Shown here one piece after another: positions 22,173-30,638 of a stretch of DNA of 30,638 nucleotides. The position numbers and the translations under genes are program-made. Numbering within the stretch: position 1 is the first letter of the stretch; every line of letters starts with the position of its first letter. Under the pieces are notes generated by a model. It was not told where the DNA came from. It saw only the letters and a program-made list of their open reading frames with translations, and ran no database searches. This DNA comes from an uncultured Rickettsiales bacterium (GTDB lineage Bacteria; Pseudomonadota; Alphaproteobacteria; UBA8366). Where the stretch lies: the NCBI GenBank assembly GCA_913046825.1, contig CAJWTF010000033.1, forward strand, positions 1-30,638, written 5' to 3'.

Positions 22173-23389
22173 ATTTCTTGTCCCAAGGCTTCAGCGACGG
22201 TGAAGATATCCTTATCGCCTCGCCCGCACATGTTCATGCAGATGATATGGTCCTTCGGCAGATCGCCTGCGATCCGACCGATGAACGCCATGGCGTGCGC
22301 GGGCTCCAACGCCGGGATGATGCCTTCGAAGCGCGAACACATCTGAAACGCATCCAAGGCTTCGGTATCGGTCGCGGAAACATATTCGACCCGCTCAATC
22401 TCCTTCAGCCAGGAATGTTCCGGTCCGATGCCCGGATAATCGAGGCCAGCCGAGATCGAATGCGCGTCTTCGATTTGTCCGTCGTCATCCATCAACAAAT
22501 ACGTGCGGTTGCCGTGCAACACGCCGGGCGCCCCGCCGGTCAGCGATGCGGCGTGCTCGTTCGTATCGAGTCCCTTACCCGCCGCCTCGACCCCGAACAT
22601 CCGCACTGAAGCGTCGTCGAGGAAGGGATGAAACAGACCAATGGCGTTCGAGCCGCCGCCGATACAGGCGACGAGCGTGTCCGGCAAGCGACCCTCCGCT
22701 TCCTGCATTTGCTCTCGGACCTCGTTGCCGATAACCGATTGGAAATTACGTACCATTGCCGGATAGGGATGAGGCCCCGCTGCCGTGCCGATGATGTAGA
22801 ACGTGTCCTCAACATTGGCGACCCAATCGCGCAATGCCTCGTTCATGGCATCCTTCAGGGATTTCGAGCCGCTTTCGACCGGAATGACTTCCGCCCCTAA
22901 CAGTTTCATGCGAAACATGTTCGGTTTCTGCCGCTCGATATCCTTCGATCCCATATAGACCACGCAGGGCAGGTCGAAGAGCGCGCAGACCGTCGCGGTT
23001 GCAACCCCATGCTGTCCGGCACCGGTCTCCGCGATGATGCGCGTCTTTCCCATGCGCTTGGCCAGCAAGATTTGCCCGATCGTATTGTTGATCTTGTGAG
23101 CGCCCGTATGGTTCAGCTCGTCGCGCTTGAAGTAAATCTTCGCGCCGCCGAAATGCTCCGTCAGACGTTCCGCCAGATAGAGCGGGCTTGGTCGACCGAC
23201 GTAATGCTTCAGATACCGATCCATCTCCGCTTGATAAGAGGGATCGGCCTGCGCTGCGTCATAGGCGTGCTCGACTTCGAGGATGAGCGGCATCAGGGTT
23301 TCGGCGACATAGCGACCGCCGAAAATACCGAAATGTCCGTCGTCGTCGGGTCCGCTGCGAAATGTATTCAGTTGTTGTTCCGCGGTCAT
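22169..23389 (-). CDS. trpB: Tryptophan synthase beta chain
   Basis: PLP enzyme of 406 residues that joins indole and serine to give tryptophan. The PLP lysine is K99 in [20 protein letters not shown] and the phosphate-binding GGGSNAIG (about 241-248) are present, as are GRPSPLY and the end segment MCGRGDKDI. The form is the ordinary TrpB1 that works with TrpA. Its start, [28 protein letters not shown], fits the family. It overlaps trpA by four bases and follows trpF after an 84-base gap. Confidence 0.97.
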   Translation of the reverse strand: MTAEQQLNTFRSGPDDDGHFGIFGGRYVAETLMPLILEVEHAYDAAQADPSYQAEMDRYLKHYVGRPSPLYLAERLTEHFGGAKIYFKRDELNHTGAHKINNTIGQILLAKRMGKTRIIAETGAGQHGVATATVCALFDLPCVVYMGSKDIERQKPNMFRMKLLGAEVIPVESGSKSLKDAMNEALRDWVANVEDTFYIIGTAAGPHPYPAMVRNFQSVIGNEVREQMQEAEGRLPDTLVACIGGGSNAIGLFHPFLDDASVRMFGVEAAGKGLDTNEHAASLTGGAPGVLHGNRTYLLMDDDGQIEDAHSISAGLDYPGIGPEHSWLKEIERVEYVSATDTEALDAFQMCSRFEGIIPALEPAHAMAFIGRIAGDLPKDHIICMNMCGRGDKDIFTVAEALGQEI

Positions 23390-23473
23390 GGGGTGCCGCT
23401 TTCCTAGGATCGTTCAAATCAGAAAGCGGTCATAAACTACGCTGGGCGGCAAGTCCACAGACCGGCTCTATCT

Positions 23474-24124
23474 TCATCGAATCTTGGACACCGCACCCAA
23501 GAATTTCGCGATCTTCTCAGGGTTCTTGCGGCCTGGCACATCCTCGACGCCTGAGGAGGTGTCGACGATGGGTGCCGCGGATAATTCTACCGCCTCGGCG
23601 ACGTTCTCCGCGGTCAATCCGCCAGCCAGCATCCATGGTAGCGGCCATTTGTGGCCTGAAAGGATGCGCCAATCGAAACTGACTGCGTTGCCACCCGGCA
23701 AGGCGTCTTTCATGTCCTTTGGTGGTTTGGCGTCGAACATTAACGCATCGGCGACCCGGATATAGGGTTCGGCAGCCGCCAAATCTCCCGGATCGGAAAT
23801 CTTGATGACTTTCATCACTTTTTTGCCCGTCCGCGCTTTTAGATCGGCAACCCGTTCCGGTGTCTCGCTGCCATGTAATTGCAGGATATCCAGTTTGACG
23901 ACGAAGAGGGTCTTGTCGATCTGATCGTTTTCCGGGTCGACGAACAGGCCGACCTTTTGCACGCGCTCCGGCACAACTGAGGCGAGCCCCATGGCTTCTC
24001 CCGGATTTACCGACCGTGGGCTTGGCGGATAAAAGACGAGGCCAACATGGCTGGCGCCGCCGGAAATTGCTCCGCGCATCGCTTCCGGATCGTTAATTCC
24101 GCAGATTTTGGCTGTGATGCTCAT
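23474..24124 (-). CDS. trpF: Phosphoribosylanthranilate isomerase
   Basis: TIM-barrel isomerase of 216 residues for the third step from anthranilate to tryptophan (PRA to CdRP). The catalytic cysteine is C8 in AKICGI. The general acid is an aspartate, probably that in ALMFDAKPP. QLHGSETPERV, LAGGLTAENV and DTSSGVEDVPG near the end are typical, the last two forming the phosphate site. Its start overlaps the pyrF stop (ATGA). Tryptophan biosynthesis genes trpE, trpG, trpD and trpC are not in the window, so the pathway is split, as is usual in alphaproteobacteria. Confidence 0.96.
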   Translation of the reverse strand: MSITAKICGINDPEAMRGAISGGASHVGLVFYPPSPRSVNPGEAMGLASVVPERVQKVGLFVDPENDQIDKTLFVVKLDILQLHGSETPERVADLKARTGKKVMKVIKISDPGDLAAAEPYIRVADALMFDAKPPKDMKDALPGGNAVSFDWRILSGHKWPLPWMLAGGLTAENVAEAVELSAAPIVDTSSGVEDVPGRKNPEKIAKFLGAVSKIR

Positions 24125-24837
24125 TCTGCCTCCAACTCCCCGACAATCCGAAAGACGGCTTCGACGGGATCGTCGGCCTGAGTGATGGGGCGACCGATCA
24201 CCAAATGAGTGGCACCGTTGGCCAAGGCCTGCTTCGGCGTCGTGAAACGCTTCTGGTCATTGGTCGCCGACCAAGAGGGGCGAATGCCGGGCACAATCCG
24301 CACGAAATCATTGCCGCACGCCGCGCGGACGCCGGCGGATTCTTCCGGCGAACAGACTACGCCATCCAGCCCGGAATCCTTGGTGAGGCGGGCCAAGCGT
24401 AACACCTGATCGTGGGGTGGAGGTTTCTGCCCCACTGCGACGAGATCATCCTCATCCATGCTGGTGAGGACGGTGACCGCCGCGACGATCGGTTTGGCGA
24501 CATTGTGAAGGTCTGCCGCTTCTGCTGCTGCGTTCGCCGCCGCGCGCATCATCGCGCCGCCACCGGACGCATGCACATTGAGTATCGATGCACCGGTCGC
24601 GCTGGCTGCTCGCACCGCACCAGCCACGGTATTCGGAATGTCGTGGAACTTCAAATCGAGAAAAACATTCACGCCCATCTCGACAATCGCCCGAACGGCA
24701 TCTGGTCCGTTAGTGGCGAAGAACTCAAGCCCAAGCTTAAAGCCGCCGACTTGGCCGGAGAGCCGCCGCGCCAAGGCGCGTGCTTCCGCCGCGGCCGTTA
24801 GATCAAGGGCGACGAATATGCGCTCGGATGGTCTCAT
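24121..24837 (-). CDS. pyrF: Orotidine 5'-phosphate decarboxylase
   Basis: Type I OMP decarboxylase of 238 residues, the last step of UMP synthesis. The active-site array is D61-L-K63-F-H-D66 in FLDLKFHDIPNTV, the hallmark of the family. FKLGLEFF gives the earlier lysine, and GIRPSW and VIGRPITQ form the phosphate-binding end. It overlaps trpF by four bases. A 26-base gap separates it from the AGE-family gene upstream. Length is ordinary and no residues are missing. Confidence 0.97.
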   Translation of the reverse strand: MRPSERIFVALDLTAAAEARALARRLSGQVGGFKLGLEFFATNGPDAVRAIVEMGVNVFLDLKFHDIPNTVAGAVRAASATGASILNVHASGGGAMMRAAANAAAEAADLHNVAKPIVAAVTVLTSMDEDDLVAVGQKPPPHDQVLRLARLTKDSGLDGVVCSPEESAGVRAACGNDFVRIVPGIRPSWSATNDQKRFTTPKQALANGATHLVIGRPITQADDPVEAVFRIVGELEAE

Positions 24838-24863
24838 AATTAATCGGCTCTCTATATCGCGGG

Positions 24864-26000
24864 TTAGGGTAGGTTTTGACTCAAGCGGTCGAGCTCAGCA
24901 ACCGCAAAACTCAAATGGTAGAGCGAGGAGGCGGGGAGCGATTCGTAAAAATTCGTCCCGTCGTCTCGAATGTGTTCATGCCAGTTGCCGCCGCCGCCGA
25001 CAAGATGGTGACGCAAAAGCGAGTCTAATCCTGCGTCGACCCGTGCTGCCGCCGCACCATCGTTTGCGTGCTCCAATCGGGCCAGGTGCCCCTTCAAGGC
25101 CTCCGTTTGTGGCCACAAGCGCCGGCTGTCTTGATGGACAGCCCCGGTAGAGGTCACTTCGTCCAAGAGGCCGCCGCTGGTCGCGTCATATCCATGGTCT
25201 AGGGCGAAGGCATAAAGTCTGGCGGCCGTTTCAACAGCCCGGTGATCATCCGACAGGGCCGCATAGTGATGGAGCAGCCAGACCCATTCCATATGATGTC
25301 CCGGCTCGACAATTGTGCCCATCTCACCTGGTACCGGGTCGAGCTCGTCAGTGAAATACTCGCGCAAGGTACCGTCGACAATAAACTTCGTCCGCGCCAG
25401 GTCGAACAGCACTTCGGCGCGCCCTAGGTAGGCGTCATCGCCTGTTGCATCAAAGAGCGCCAAGATAGCTTCGAATAAATGCATGTGCGGGTTTTGCCGC
25501 CGAGGTCCCTGCCCGAGACCGCCGCCTGCCAAAATAGTCTCCGAGTATCCACCGGACGGGTGTGCCCGTTCCGCATCGAGATAATCCAGCGTCACGCTTG
25601 CGGTGGACAACGCATCTTCTCTTCCAAAGGCGCCGTGCATCCATGCGGCGGCAAATAATGCAAAAGCTTGATCGTACAATTCCCGGCTGTCGTCTTGAGG
25701 CGATCCGTCTTGGGCGACGCGGTGGCGCCAGCCACCGTCCGGATGGGCGCCATGAGACAGCATGAAATCGAAACCGGATGCGGCGGCATTCGGCGCTTCC
25801 GGCAGTTCGTCTGCGAACACGGCAAAGACATAGCATTGCCGCGCCTGCACCATGATTCGTTTGCCCTCGTTTATTATCGGTGTTTGGTTGAAATTGAGTT
25901 TTTCGTGAAAGCCGCCGTCCTGATGATCGTACCCTTTGTCCGACCAGAGCGGCAATGTCTCCGCAACCAACCAGTTGCGGAGGCGGCTATGGTCCCACAT
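24864..26000 (-). CDS. AGE-family sugar epimerase/isomerase
   Basis: N-acylglucosamine 2-epimerase-superfamily (alpha/alpha)6-barrel protein of 378 residues. The family interconverts sugars such as mannose/fructose, or epimerises glucose or GlcNAc, on free or phosphorylated substrates. Family marks include GGFHEKLN (29-36), RIMVQARQCYVFA (48-60), NPHMHLFEA with H174, EPGHHMEWVWLLHH with H235-H236, and GGGGNWHEHI near the end. The paired histidines on the inner barrel face are the expected acid/base. Which sugar is used is not clear; mannose isomerase and cellobiose or glucosamine epimerases are all close by fold. It sits between the lapA-like gene (12 bases) and pyrF, inside the housekeeping block, with a weak ribosome-binding site. 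Confidence 0.85.
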   Translation of the reverse strand: MWDHSRLRNWLVAETLPLWSDKGYDHQDGGFHEKLNFNQTPIINEGKRIMVQARQCYVFAVFADELPEAPNAAASGFDFMLSHGAHPDGGWRHRVAQDGSPQDDSRELYDQAFALFAAAWMHGAFGREDALSTASVTLDYLDAERAHPSGGYSETILAGGGLGQGPRRQNPHMHLFEAILALFDATGDDAYLGRAEVLFDLARTKFIVDGTLREYFTDELDPVPGEMGTIVEPGHHMEWVWLLHHYAALSDDHRAVETAARLYAFALDHGYDATSGGLLDEVTSTGAVHQDSRRLWPQTEALKGHLARLEHANDGAAAARVDAGLDSLLRHHLVGGGGNWHEHIRDDGTNFYESLPASSLYHLSFAVAELDRLSQNLP

Positions 26001-26012
26001 GCTTGACGCGCG

Positions 26013-26360
26013 CTACTTTGGGCCCGCGGCAATCAGCGCGCGCGGCTCCGAAGGATGTGATTTGGTAGTTTCGGCTTGCTCGAGTTTGTGTTTGAGGTCG
26101 GCAATCTCGCGCTTTTCGTCCCGCGCTTTTCGTTCAGCTATTCGCGCGCGGCTGCGTGTCTTGCCGGCATTGATCCAGGAAATAAAGCCACCGCTGAAAA
26201 ATCCGACGGCGAGGACGCCAAGGGCCAGAACGAATACAGGTACCGTGACCGAACCTGGTAGCGGTATCAGCTCCAATTCGACAGGTCCCCTATTGGAGAT
26301 CGCGAATAAAACCGCGAGGAACATCAAGGGTGCTGCGACGAACCAATAAAGGTATTTCAT
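26013..26360 (-). CDS. LapA-domain (DUF1049) small membrane protein
   Basis: Inner-membrane protein of 115 residues. Two hydrophobic segments at about 4-22 and 42-64 flank the conserved AISNRGPVELELIPLPGSVTVP loop, the mark of the LapA/DUF1049 domain. A basic linker (KTRSRARIAERKARDEK) and a short predicted coiled coil follow, facing the cytoplasm. In E. coli the lapAB pair follows pyrF and takes part in control of lipopolysaccharide synthesis. Here it lies next to ihfB as in many alphaproteobacteria, and no lapB-like TPR gene adjoins it. Role is by family only. Confidence 0.85.
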   Translation of the reverse strand: MKYLYWFVAAPLMFLAVLFAISNRGPVELELIPLPGSVTVPVFVLALGVLAVGFFSGGFISWINAGKTRSRARIAERKARDEKREIADLKHKLEQAETTKSHPSEPRALIAAGPK

Positions 26361-26374
26361 TTAAGTTTTGAGGC

Positions 26375-26662
26375 TCAAGTAGCCTTGTCGTTAATCAGGT
26401 CGCGGAGTTGCTTTCCGGTCTTAAAAAACGGTACCACCTTGCTGTCGACACTCACCGTCGCGCCCGTCCGCGGATTCCGTCCAGTCCGGGCATCGCGGTA
26501 TTTTACGGAGAACGCGCCGAACCCGCGCAACTCCACTCGGTCGCCTTGTTCTAAGGCTGTCGTGATTTCTTCGAATACCGCAGAAACGATCCGCTCGACA
26601 TCGCGCTGATACAAATGTGGATTGAGCTCGGCAATGCGTTGGATCAATTGTGACTTGGTCAT
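26375..26662 (-). CDS. ihfB: Integration host factor subunit beta
   Basis: DNA-bending protein of the HU/IHF family, 95 residues, usual length. It pairs with IHF-alpha to bend DNA sharply at specific sites in promoters, recombination sites and replication origins. The beta-arm motif GRNPRTG has the intercalating proline P64. [15 protein letters not shown] at the N-terminus and the [11 protein letters not shown] segment favour IHF-beta over HU. The position right after rpsA agrees with this. AGGGGAAG and GGGGTGG lie upstream of the ATG. The 238-base gap to rpsA allows its own promoter. Confidence 0.94.
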   Translation of the reverse strand: MTKSQLIQRIAELNPHLYQRDVERIVSAVFEEITTALEQGDRVELRGFGAFSVKYRDARTGRNPRTGATVSVDSKVVPFFKTGKQLRDLINDKAT

Positions 26663-26900
26663 ACTGCCACCCCGGCTTTTCTTCCCCTAAGACCTGCAGT
26701 CTAAATTCGACCTTCATATGGGCCACTTTTTATTCCTTAAAACCGCAGGAAAAGTAAAGTTTGCCAGAGGTAGGGAGGCCCGTCAAGCGGTAACCCACTA
26801 GAAAGAAAGGCTTTTGCTGTCGGTTTCCTGTACATCCAAAAGCGAAGGGCGGCGTATGGCGCCGCCCTTCAGGATACTTTTGGAAAATGCCCCGCCGGAA
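26663..26900. other. Intergenic region between rpsA and ihfB
   Basis: This 238-base gap, the largest in the window, holds the rpsA terminator hairpin at its right end and probably an ihfB promoter at its left end. A/T-rich segments such as TTTTTATTCCTTAAAA (about 26727-26742) could be promoter or UP-element sequence on the minus strand. No small gene was recognised. Confidence 0.5.
26836..26883 (-). terminator. Intrinsic terminator of rpsA
   Basis: GAAGGGCGGCG (26844-26854) pairs perfectly over 11 bases with CGCCGCCCTTC (26860-26870) around a TATGG loop. CCAAAAG (26836-26842) and CTTTTGG (26877-26883) can pair outside it across an unequal internal loop. On the minus strand a TTTT follows the GC stem. 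It begins about 18-30 bases after the rpsA stop, as expected of a rho-independent terminator, though the U-run is short. Confidence 0.75.
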
Positions 26901-28688
26901 CTACGCGTCCGGCGTGCTTTTCTCTTCCGTGGTATCGTCGGAGTCTTCATCGGCCACTTCCTTGCTGTCTTCCTGGTCGTCGGCATCTTGATCGCCAGCT
27001 TCCTGTTGTTTCGACCGCAAGGCCGCACCGAGGATATCGCCCAGCGATGCGCCCGCGTCGGAGCTGCCATAATCGGCCATCGCCTTCTTCTCTTCCTCGA
27101 CTTCGCGCGCCTTGATCGACAGGCCGATCTTACGGGTTGATTTGTCGATCGATGTTACTTTCGCATCGACCTTTTCACCGACCGCAAACCGGTCCGGGCG
27201 TTGCTCGGAACGGTCGCGCGAAAGGTCAGACTTACGAATGAAGCCTTTGACGCCATCGGAGATCGTGACTTCGATACCACCTGTCGTGATTTCCGAAACC
27301 GTGCACGTGACAACCACACCGCGGGTGACGTTCGACATCTCGGATTCGAAAGGATCGCTGGTCAGCTGTTTCACGCCGAGGCTGATGCGCTCTTTGTCGA
27401 CATCGATATCGAGCACCTTGACCTTGACCATATCACCCTTGTTATAGACTTCGATGGCTTCTTCGCCGGCTTTCTCCCAATCGAGGTCGGACATGTGGAC
27501 CATGCCGTCGATCTCGCCCGGCAGGCCGACAAACAGACCGAATTCGGTGATATTCTTGACCTCGCCTTCCATCTCGGAGCCGAGCGGATGCTGCTCCAGG
27601 AACGCATCCCACGGGTTTGACATCGTCTGCTTGAGGCCCAGGCTGATCCGGCGCTTTTGCGGATCGGTATCAAGGACCTGCACTTCCACTTCCTGACTGG
27701 TCGAGACAATCTTGCCAGGATGGACGTTTTTCTTGGTCCAGCTCATCTCGGAGACGTGCACCAAACCTTCGACTCCGGGCTCCAGCTCTACGAAGGCGCC
27801 GTAATCGGTGATGTTAGTGACGCGGCCCGTGAAGCGGACGTCGACAGGATATTTCGCTTCGACACCTTCCCACGGATCGGCTTCAAGCTGCTTCATACCA
27901 AGGCTGATGCGCTGGGTCTCGCGGTTGAAACGAATGACCTGCACGTCGATGCTTTGGCCGATCTGCAAGGCTTCCGACGGATGATTGATGCGGCGCCACG
28001 CGATATCCGTGACGTGCAGCAATCCGTCGACGCCGCCGAGGTCAATAAACGCGCCGTAATCGGTGATGTTTTTGACCACACCGTTGAGTACTTGGCCTTC
28101 CTTGAGGCCGGCGATCAGCTCGGTGCGCTGTTCGGCGCGGCTTTCCTCGAGTACGGCGCGACGCGAAACGACGATATTGCCGCGCGAGCGATCCATCTTG
28201 AGGATTTGGAACGGCTGTGGCGTGCCCATCAGTGGGGTCACGTCGCGGACCGGCCGAATATCTACCTGGCTACCTGGCAAGAATGCCACTGCGCCCTGCA
28301 GGTCGACGGTGAAGCCACCTTTCACGCGACCGAAGATAACGCCGTTTACACGCTCGGTTTTCTCGAACGCTTTCTCGAGTTCCGTCCAGGCTTCCTCGCG
28401 GCGGGCTTTCTCGCGCGACAGAACGGCTTCGCCATTCTTGTTTTCCATCCGCTCAAGGAAGACCTCGACGGTATCGCCGACCGATAATTCGGCCTTTTGC
28501 CCGGAAGGGGCGAATTCTTTGAGGAGGACGCGGCCTTCGGATTTGAGGCCCACGTCGATCAGCGCGAAGTCATTCTCAACGGAGATGACGCGCCCTTCGA
28601 TAACTTGACCGACGAGATTATTTTTCGAACCCATCGATTCTTCAAGGAGGGCTGCAAAGCTCTCCTTTTCAACAGCTTGTTCAGACAT
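26901..28688 (-). CDS. rpsA: 30S ribosomal protein S1
   Basis: Ribosomal protein S1 of 595 residues, which helps the 30S subunit bind and unfold mRNA. Six S1/OB repeats can be seen, beginning near residues 28, 114, 197, 283, 371 and 457. Repeats 3 to 5 carry the full signature (for example KNITDYGAFIDL, TNITDYGAFVEL, KNITEFGLFVGL), while 1, 2 and 6 are more divergent, the common pattern in proteobacteria. The C-terminal tail of about 40 residues is very acidic (DQDADDQEDSKEVADEDSDD). Translation starts MSEQAVEKESF with AAGGA 11 bases upstream. It lies in the usual cmk-rpsA-ihfB order. S1 often represses its own mRNA, but no leader structure can be claimed here. Confidence 0.97.
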   Translation of the reverse strand: MSEQAVEKESFAALLEESMGSKNNLVGQVIEGRVISVENDFALIDVGLKSEGRVLLKEFAPSGQKAELSVGDTVEVFLERMENKNGEAVLSREKARREEAWTELEKAFEKTERVNGVIFGRVKGGFTVDLQGAVAFLPGSQVDIRPVRDVTPLMGTPQPFQILKMDRSRGNIVVSRRAVLEESRAEQRTELIAGLKEGQVLNGVVKNITDYGAFIDLGGVDGLLHVTDIAWRRINHPSEALQIGQSIDVQVIRFNRETQRISLGMKQLEADPWEGVEAKYPVDVRFTGRVTNITDYGAFVELEPGVEGLVHVSEMSWTKKNVHPGKIVSTSQEVEVQVLDTDPQKRRISLGLKQTMSNPWDAFLEQHPLGSEMEGEVKNITEFGLFVGLPGEIDGMVHMSDLDWEKAGEEAIEVYNKGDMVKVKVLDIDVDKERISLGVKQLTSDPFESEMSNVTRGVVVTCTVSEITTGGIEVTISDGVKGFIRKSDLSRDRSEQRPDRFAVGEKVDAKVTSIDKSTRKIGLSIKAREVEEEKKAMADYGSSDAGASLGDILGAALRSKQQEAGDQDADDQEDSKEVADEDSDDTTEEKSTPDA

Positions 28689-28826
28689 GTTAGTTTCGGT
28701 CCTTCATAGTATGTTGTTTTTCCGGCCAGCCGGTTGTGTCCGGCGGTCTTTTGTGAAAACGCAACGACGAAGCGCTCAGCGAGAATCGCTCAGCACATCC
28801 GGCGTTCTTGATTGTTCGGCAGTCCG

Positions 28827-29462
28827 TCAGCGTCCGGTTCGTTCAATTTCCTCCAACGCGGCGGAGAATGCCTGATCGGCATTGAGGTCGGACGTATCAA
28901 GGATAAAGGCATCTTCCGCGGGCTTTAGCGGCGCGACGGACCGATTAGTATCGCGTTCGTCGCGTTCCTTCATATCCTGCAAAACGACCGCATATATAAT
29001 GCTCTTGCCGCGCTCTAGCAACTCTTTATGGCGGCGTTCCGCGCGGATATCGGTGTTGGCGGTCACGTAAAGCTTAACTTCCGCCTCGGGGCAGACAACG
29101 GTGCCAATGTCGCGTCCGTCCAAGACGGCACCTTTCAGGCCGCCCGGCGGCACCGCCGCGAAGTGGCGTTGAAACTGCAAAAGTAAGTCGCGGACGGACG
29201 TGATGGCGGCAACCTTCGAGGCCGCGACGGCTGCGATGTCACCGCCGAGCTCGGGATCGGCCAAGATTGCCGGTTCAAGCGATTTTGCCGCCTGCAAGGC
29301 GACGCTTTCGTCGGCGGGATCGCCGCCGCCGTGCACCACCATCATGCCGACGGCGCGGTAAAGCTTACCCGTATCCAAATGCGCGAACCCCAAATGGGCT
29401 GCTAAGCGTTTAGAAAGAGTCCCCTTACCCGATGCAGACGGGCCGTCTATGGCGACGATCAT
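28827..29462 (-). CDS. cmk: Cytidylate kinase
   Basis: Nucleoside monophosphate kinase of 211 residues that phosphorylates CMP and dCMP with ATP. The P-loop is GPSASGKGTLSKRLA (residues 7-21). HLDTGKLYRAVG is the CMP-binding start, and LDGRDIGTVVCPEA is the diagnostic segment of Cmk, with the acceptor-binding RDIGT. ELLERGKSIIYAVVLQDMKERDERDTNRSVAPLKPAEDAFILDTS gives the lid and base-recognition parts. The start overlaps the aroA stop by four bases (ATGA). Length and motifs are ordinary. Confidence 0.97.
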   Translation of the reverse strand: MIVAIDGPSASGKGTLSKRLAAHLGFAHLDTGKLYRAVGMMVVHGGGDPADESVALQAAKSLEPAILADPELGGDIAAVAASKVAAITSVRDLLLQFQRHFAAVPPGGLKGAVLDGRDIGTVVCPEAEVKLYVTANTDIRAERRHKELLERGKSIIYAVVLQDMKERDERDTNRSVAPLKPAEDAFILDTSDLNADQAFSAALEEIERTGR

Positions 29463-30638
29463 GAACTCTCTCCTTCGATTTCAGCGCCTATGGCGTTCAT
29501 CAGACCGGCGAACCCCGGAAAACTGGTGTCGATGGGCGAGGTGTCATCGACTGTAATGGGCTGTGTGGCGCCCATACCCATAACCAGGAAACTCATGGCA
29601 ATCCGGTGATCGTGCCGCGATTCTGCCGTGCCGCCGCCTGCCGGCCGCGTCCCGTTTCCGGTGACGATCAGGTCGTCGCCCTCGATCGTGGCATCGACTC
29701 CGTTCGCCATTAGACCGTCGAGAATTGCTGCCAACCGGTCGCTTTCCTTAACCCGCAATTCGTTCAAGCCGCACATCCGGGTCTCGCCCGATGCAAATGC
29801 AGCGGCAACCGCGAGCACCGGATACTCGTCGATCATCGACGGCGCACGTGCCGCCGGAACATTCACGCCGTTTAAATTTCTGTGTCGGATCACCAGATCG
29901 GCCACCGGCTCGCCCGCAATATCGCGCGGATTGGTCTCTTCGATGGTGGCGCCCATTTCCCGCAGTGTCACCAGCAAGCCGTTGCGGTGCGGGTTGAGCC
30001 CGATACCGGGCAGGACAACTTCCGACTCGGCGACGATGAGAGCGCCAATAATGGGAAACGCGGCGGAACTAATGTCGCACGGTACGATAATGTCGGCGGC
30101 CTCCAGCTCGGGTTGGCCGACGAGCGTGACGCGCCTTGCGCCATCCGCTTCTTTTTTCATTCGGACAGTAGCGCCGAAATGCCGCATCATACGCTCTGTG
30201 TGATCGCGGGTGGGTTCCGGCTCGATCACACTGGTCTCTCCCGGCGCATTCAATCCCGCAAGCAGGATGGCTGACTTAACCTGAGCAGATGGGACCGGCA
30301 GCACGTATTCGATCGGCATGGGATCGGACGCGCCAACAATGGCAAGTGGCAAGCGGCCGCCGTCACGAGAAAGAATACGCGCGCCCATTTCGCCGAGCGG
30401 CTCGGCAACCCGCGCCATCGGTCGTGACCGTAGCGACGTGTCACCGGTAAGGAACGCTGTCATGTCGTGGCCGGCCAAAACCCCCATGAGGAGCCGTGCG
30501 CCAGTGCCCGCATTACCCATGTTGAGTACATCGTCCGGTTCCGCCAATCCGCCAACGCCGACGCCGGCGACTCGCCAGGATCTAGAGCCAAGCTGTTCGA
30601 CCTTGGCGCCCATGGCGCGCATCGCGGCGGCGGTGCGG
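29459..30638 (-). CDS. aroA: 3-phosphoshikimate 1-carboxyvinyltransferase (EPSP synthase), N-terminus outside window
   Basis: EPSP synthase, sixth step of the shikimate pathway, joining shikimate 3-phosphate and phosphoenolpyruvate. The frame is open to the right edge and reads in as RTAAAMRAMGAKVEQLG, so roughly the first 50 residues are missing. NMGNAGTGARLLMGVLAG is the PEP loop, and SAQVKSAILLAGL and EPTRDHTERMM are typical of class II enzymes like the Agrobacterium CP4 type. The PEP-loop residue that is alanine in glyphosate-tolerant CP4 is glycine here (GNAGT), so tolerance is not predicted from that site. KESDRLAAILDGL and HDHRIAMSF close the active site. It is the first gene of the housekeeping block as seen here. 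Confidence 0.96.
   Translation of the reverse strand, partial: RTAAAMRAMGAKVEQLGSRSWRVAGVGVGGLAEPDDVLNMGNAGTGARLLMGVLAGHDMTAFLTGDTSLRSRPMARVAEPLGEMGARILSRDGGRLPLAIVGASDPMPIEYVLPVPSAQVKSAILLAGLNAPGETSVIEPEPTRDHTERMMRHFGATVRMKKEADGARRVTLVGQPELEAADIIVPCDISSAAFPIIGALIVAESEVVLPGIGLNPHRNGLLVTLREMGATIEETNPRDIAGEPVADLVIRHRNLNGVNVPAARAPSMIDEYPVLAVAAAFASGETRMCGLNELRVKESDRLAAILDGLMANGVDATIEGDDLIVTGNGTRPAGGGTAESRHDHRIAMSFLVMGMGATQPITVDDTSPIDTSFPGFAGLMNAIGAEIEGESS

Noticed and set aside
27657..28487. Plus-strand open frame of 276 codons
   Set aside because: Antisense to rpsA and a by-product of its repeats and codon bias.
28722..28733. CCGG-CCAG-CCGG hairpin upstream of rpsA as a cmk terminator
   Set aside because: On the cmk strand it is followed by an A-run rather than a U-run, and the stem is only 4 bp.
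29459..30638. Glyphosate-tolerant class II EPSP synthase
   Set aside because: Class II motifs are present, but the PEP-loop residue that is alanine in the tolerant CP4 enzyme is glycine here, so tolerance cannot be claimed.

Overview
The window looks like chromosomal DNA of a GC-rich alphaproteobacterium, probably Rhodospirillales-like. The strongest clue is the right-hand block on the minus strand: aroA-cmk-rpsA-ihfB-lapA-like-(AGE epimerase)-pyrF-trpF-trpB-trpA-accD-folC. This order is familiar from alphaproteobacteria, and many of the genes are joined by 4-base ATGA stop/start overlaps. Taxonomy is inferred from gene order and protein style only.

Layout. (1) 1-2785, minus: two tandem paralogous alpha/beta hydrolases, then a class IV (branched-chain type) aminotransferase cut by the left edge. 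(2) 2940-5273, plus: a lone xanthine-dehydrogenase-family molybdenum subunit. (3) 5277-9534, minus: an operon of acyl-CoA ligase, zinc-free quinone reductase and GMC oxidoreductase. (4) 9625-10482, plus: a TauD/TfdA-type dioxygenase. (5) 10514-13572, minus: a cytoplasmic molybdopterin oxidoreductase followed by two carboxymuconolactone-decarboxylase-fold proteins. (6) 13755-16658, plus: a glutathione transferase-like protein and a second molybdopterin oxidoreductase of DMSO-reductase type. (7) 16655-17398, minus: a peroxiredoxin-like gene with an in-frame UGA. (8) 17624-19155, plus: a DUF35 protein and a thiolase-fold partner. (9) 19160-30638, minus: the housekeeping block.

The left 19 kb is an accessory catabolic and redox region made of short operons with alternating strands. 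It suggests CoA activation and oxidation of organic acids or alcohols, with three molybdenum enzymes that lack the usual electron-transfer partner subunits nearby. No substrate can be named from sequence alone.

The most notable feature is the gene at 16655-17398. Read through one UGA (17150-17152), it gives a peroxiredoxin-like protein in which UGA stands where the peroxidatic cysteine of the family lies (GVW-U-PYC). Eleven bases after the UGA there is a 7-bp stem with a 7-base loop, the geometry expected of a bacterial SECIS element. This suggests a selenocysteine peroxiredoxin. Two oddities complicate it: a TAA at codon 5, and a C-terminal third that does not look like the peroxiredoxin family. 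A decaying selenoprotein gene is therefore also possible. No sel genes lie in the window.

No tRNA, rRNA, CRISPR array, insertion sequence or phage gene was seen. No stretch above 300 bases lacks a gene.
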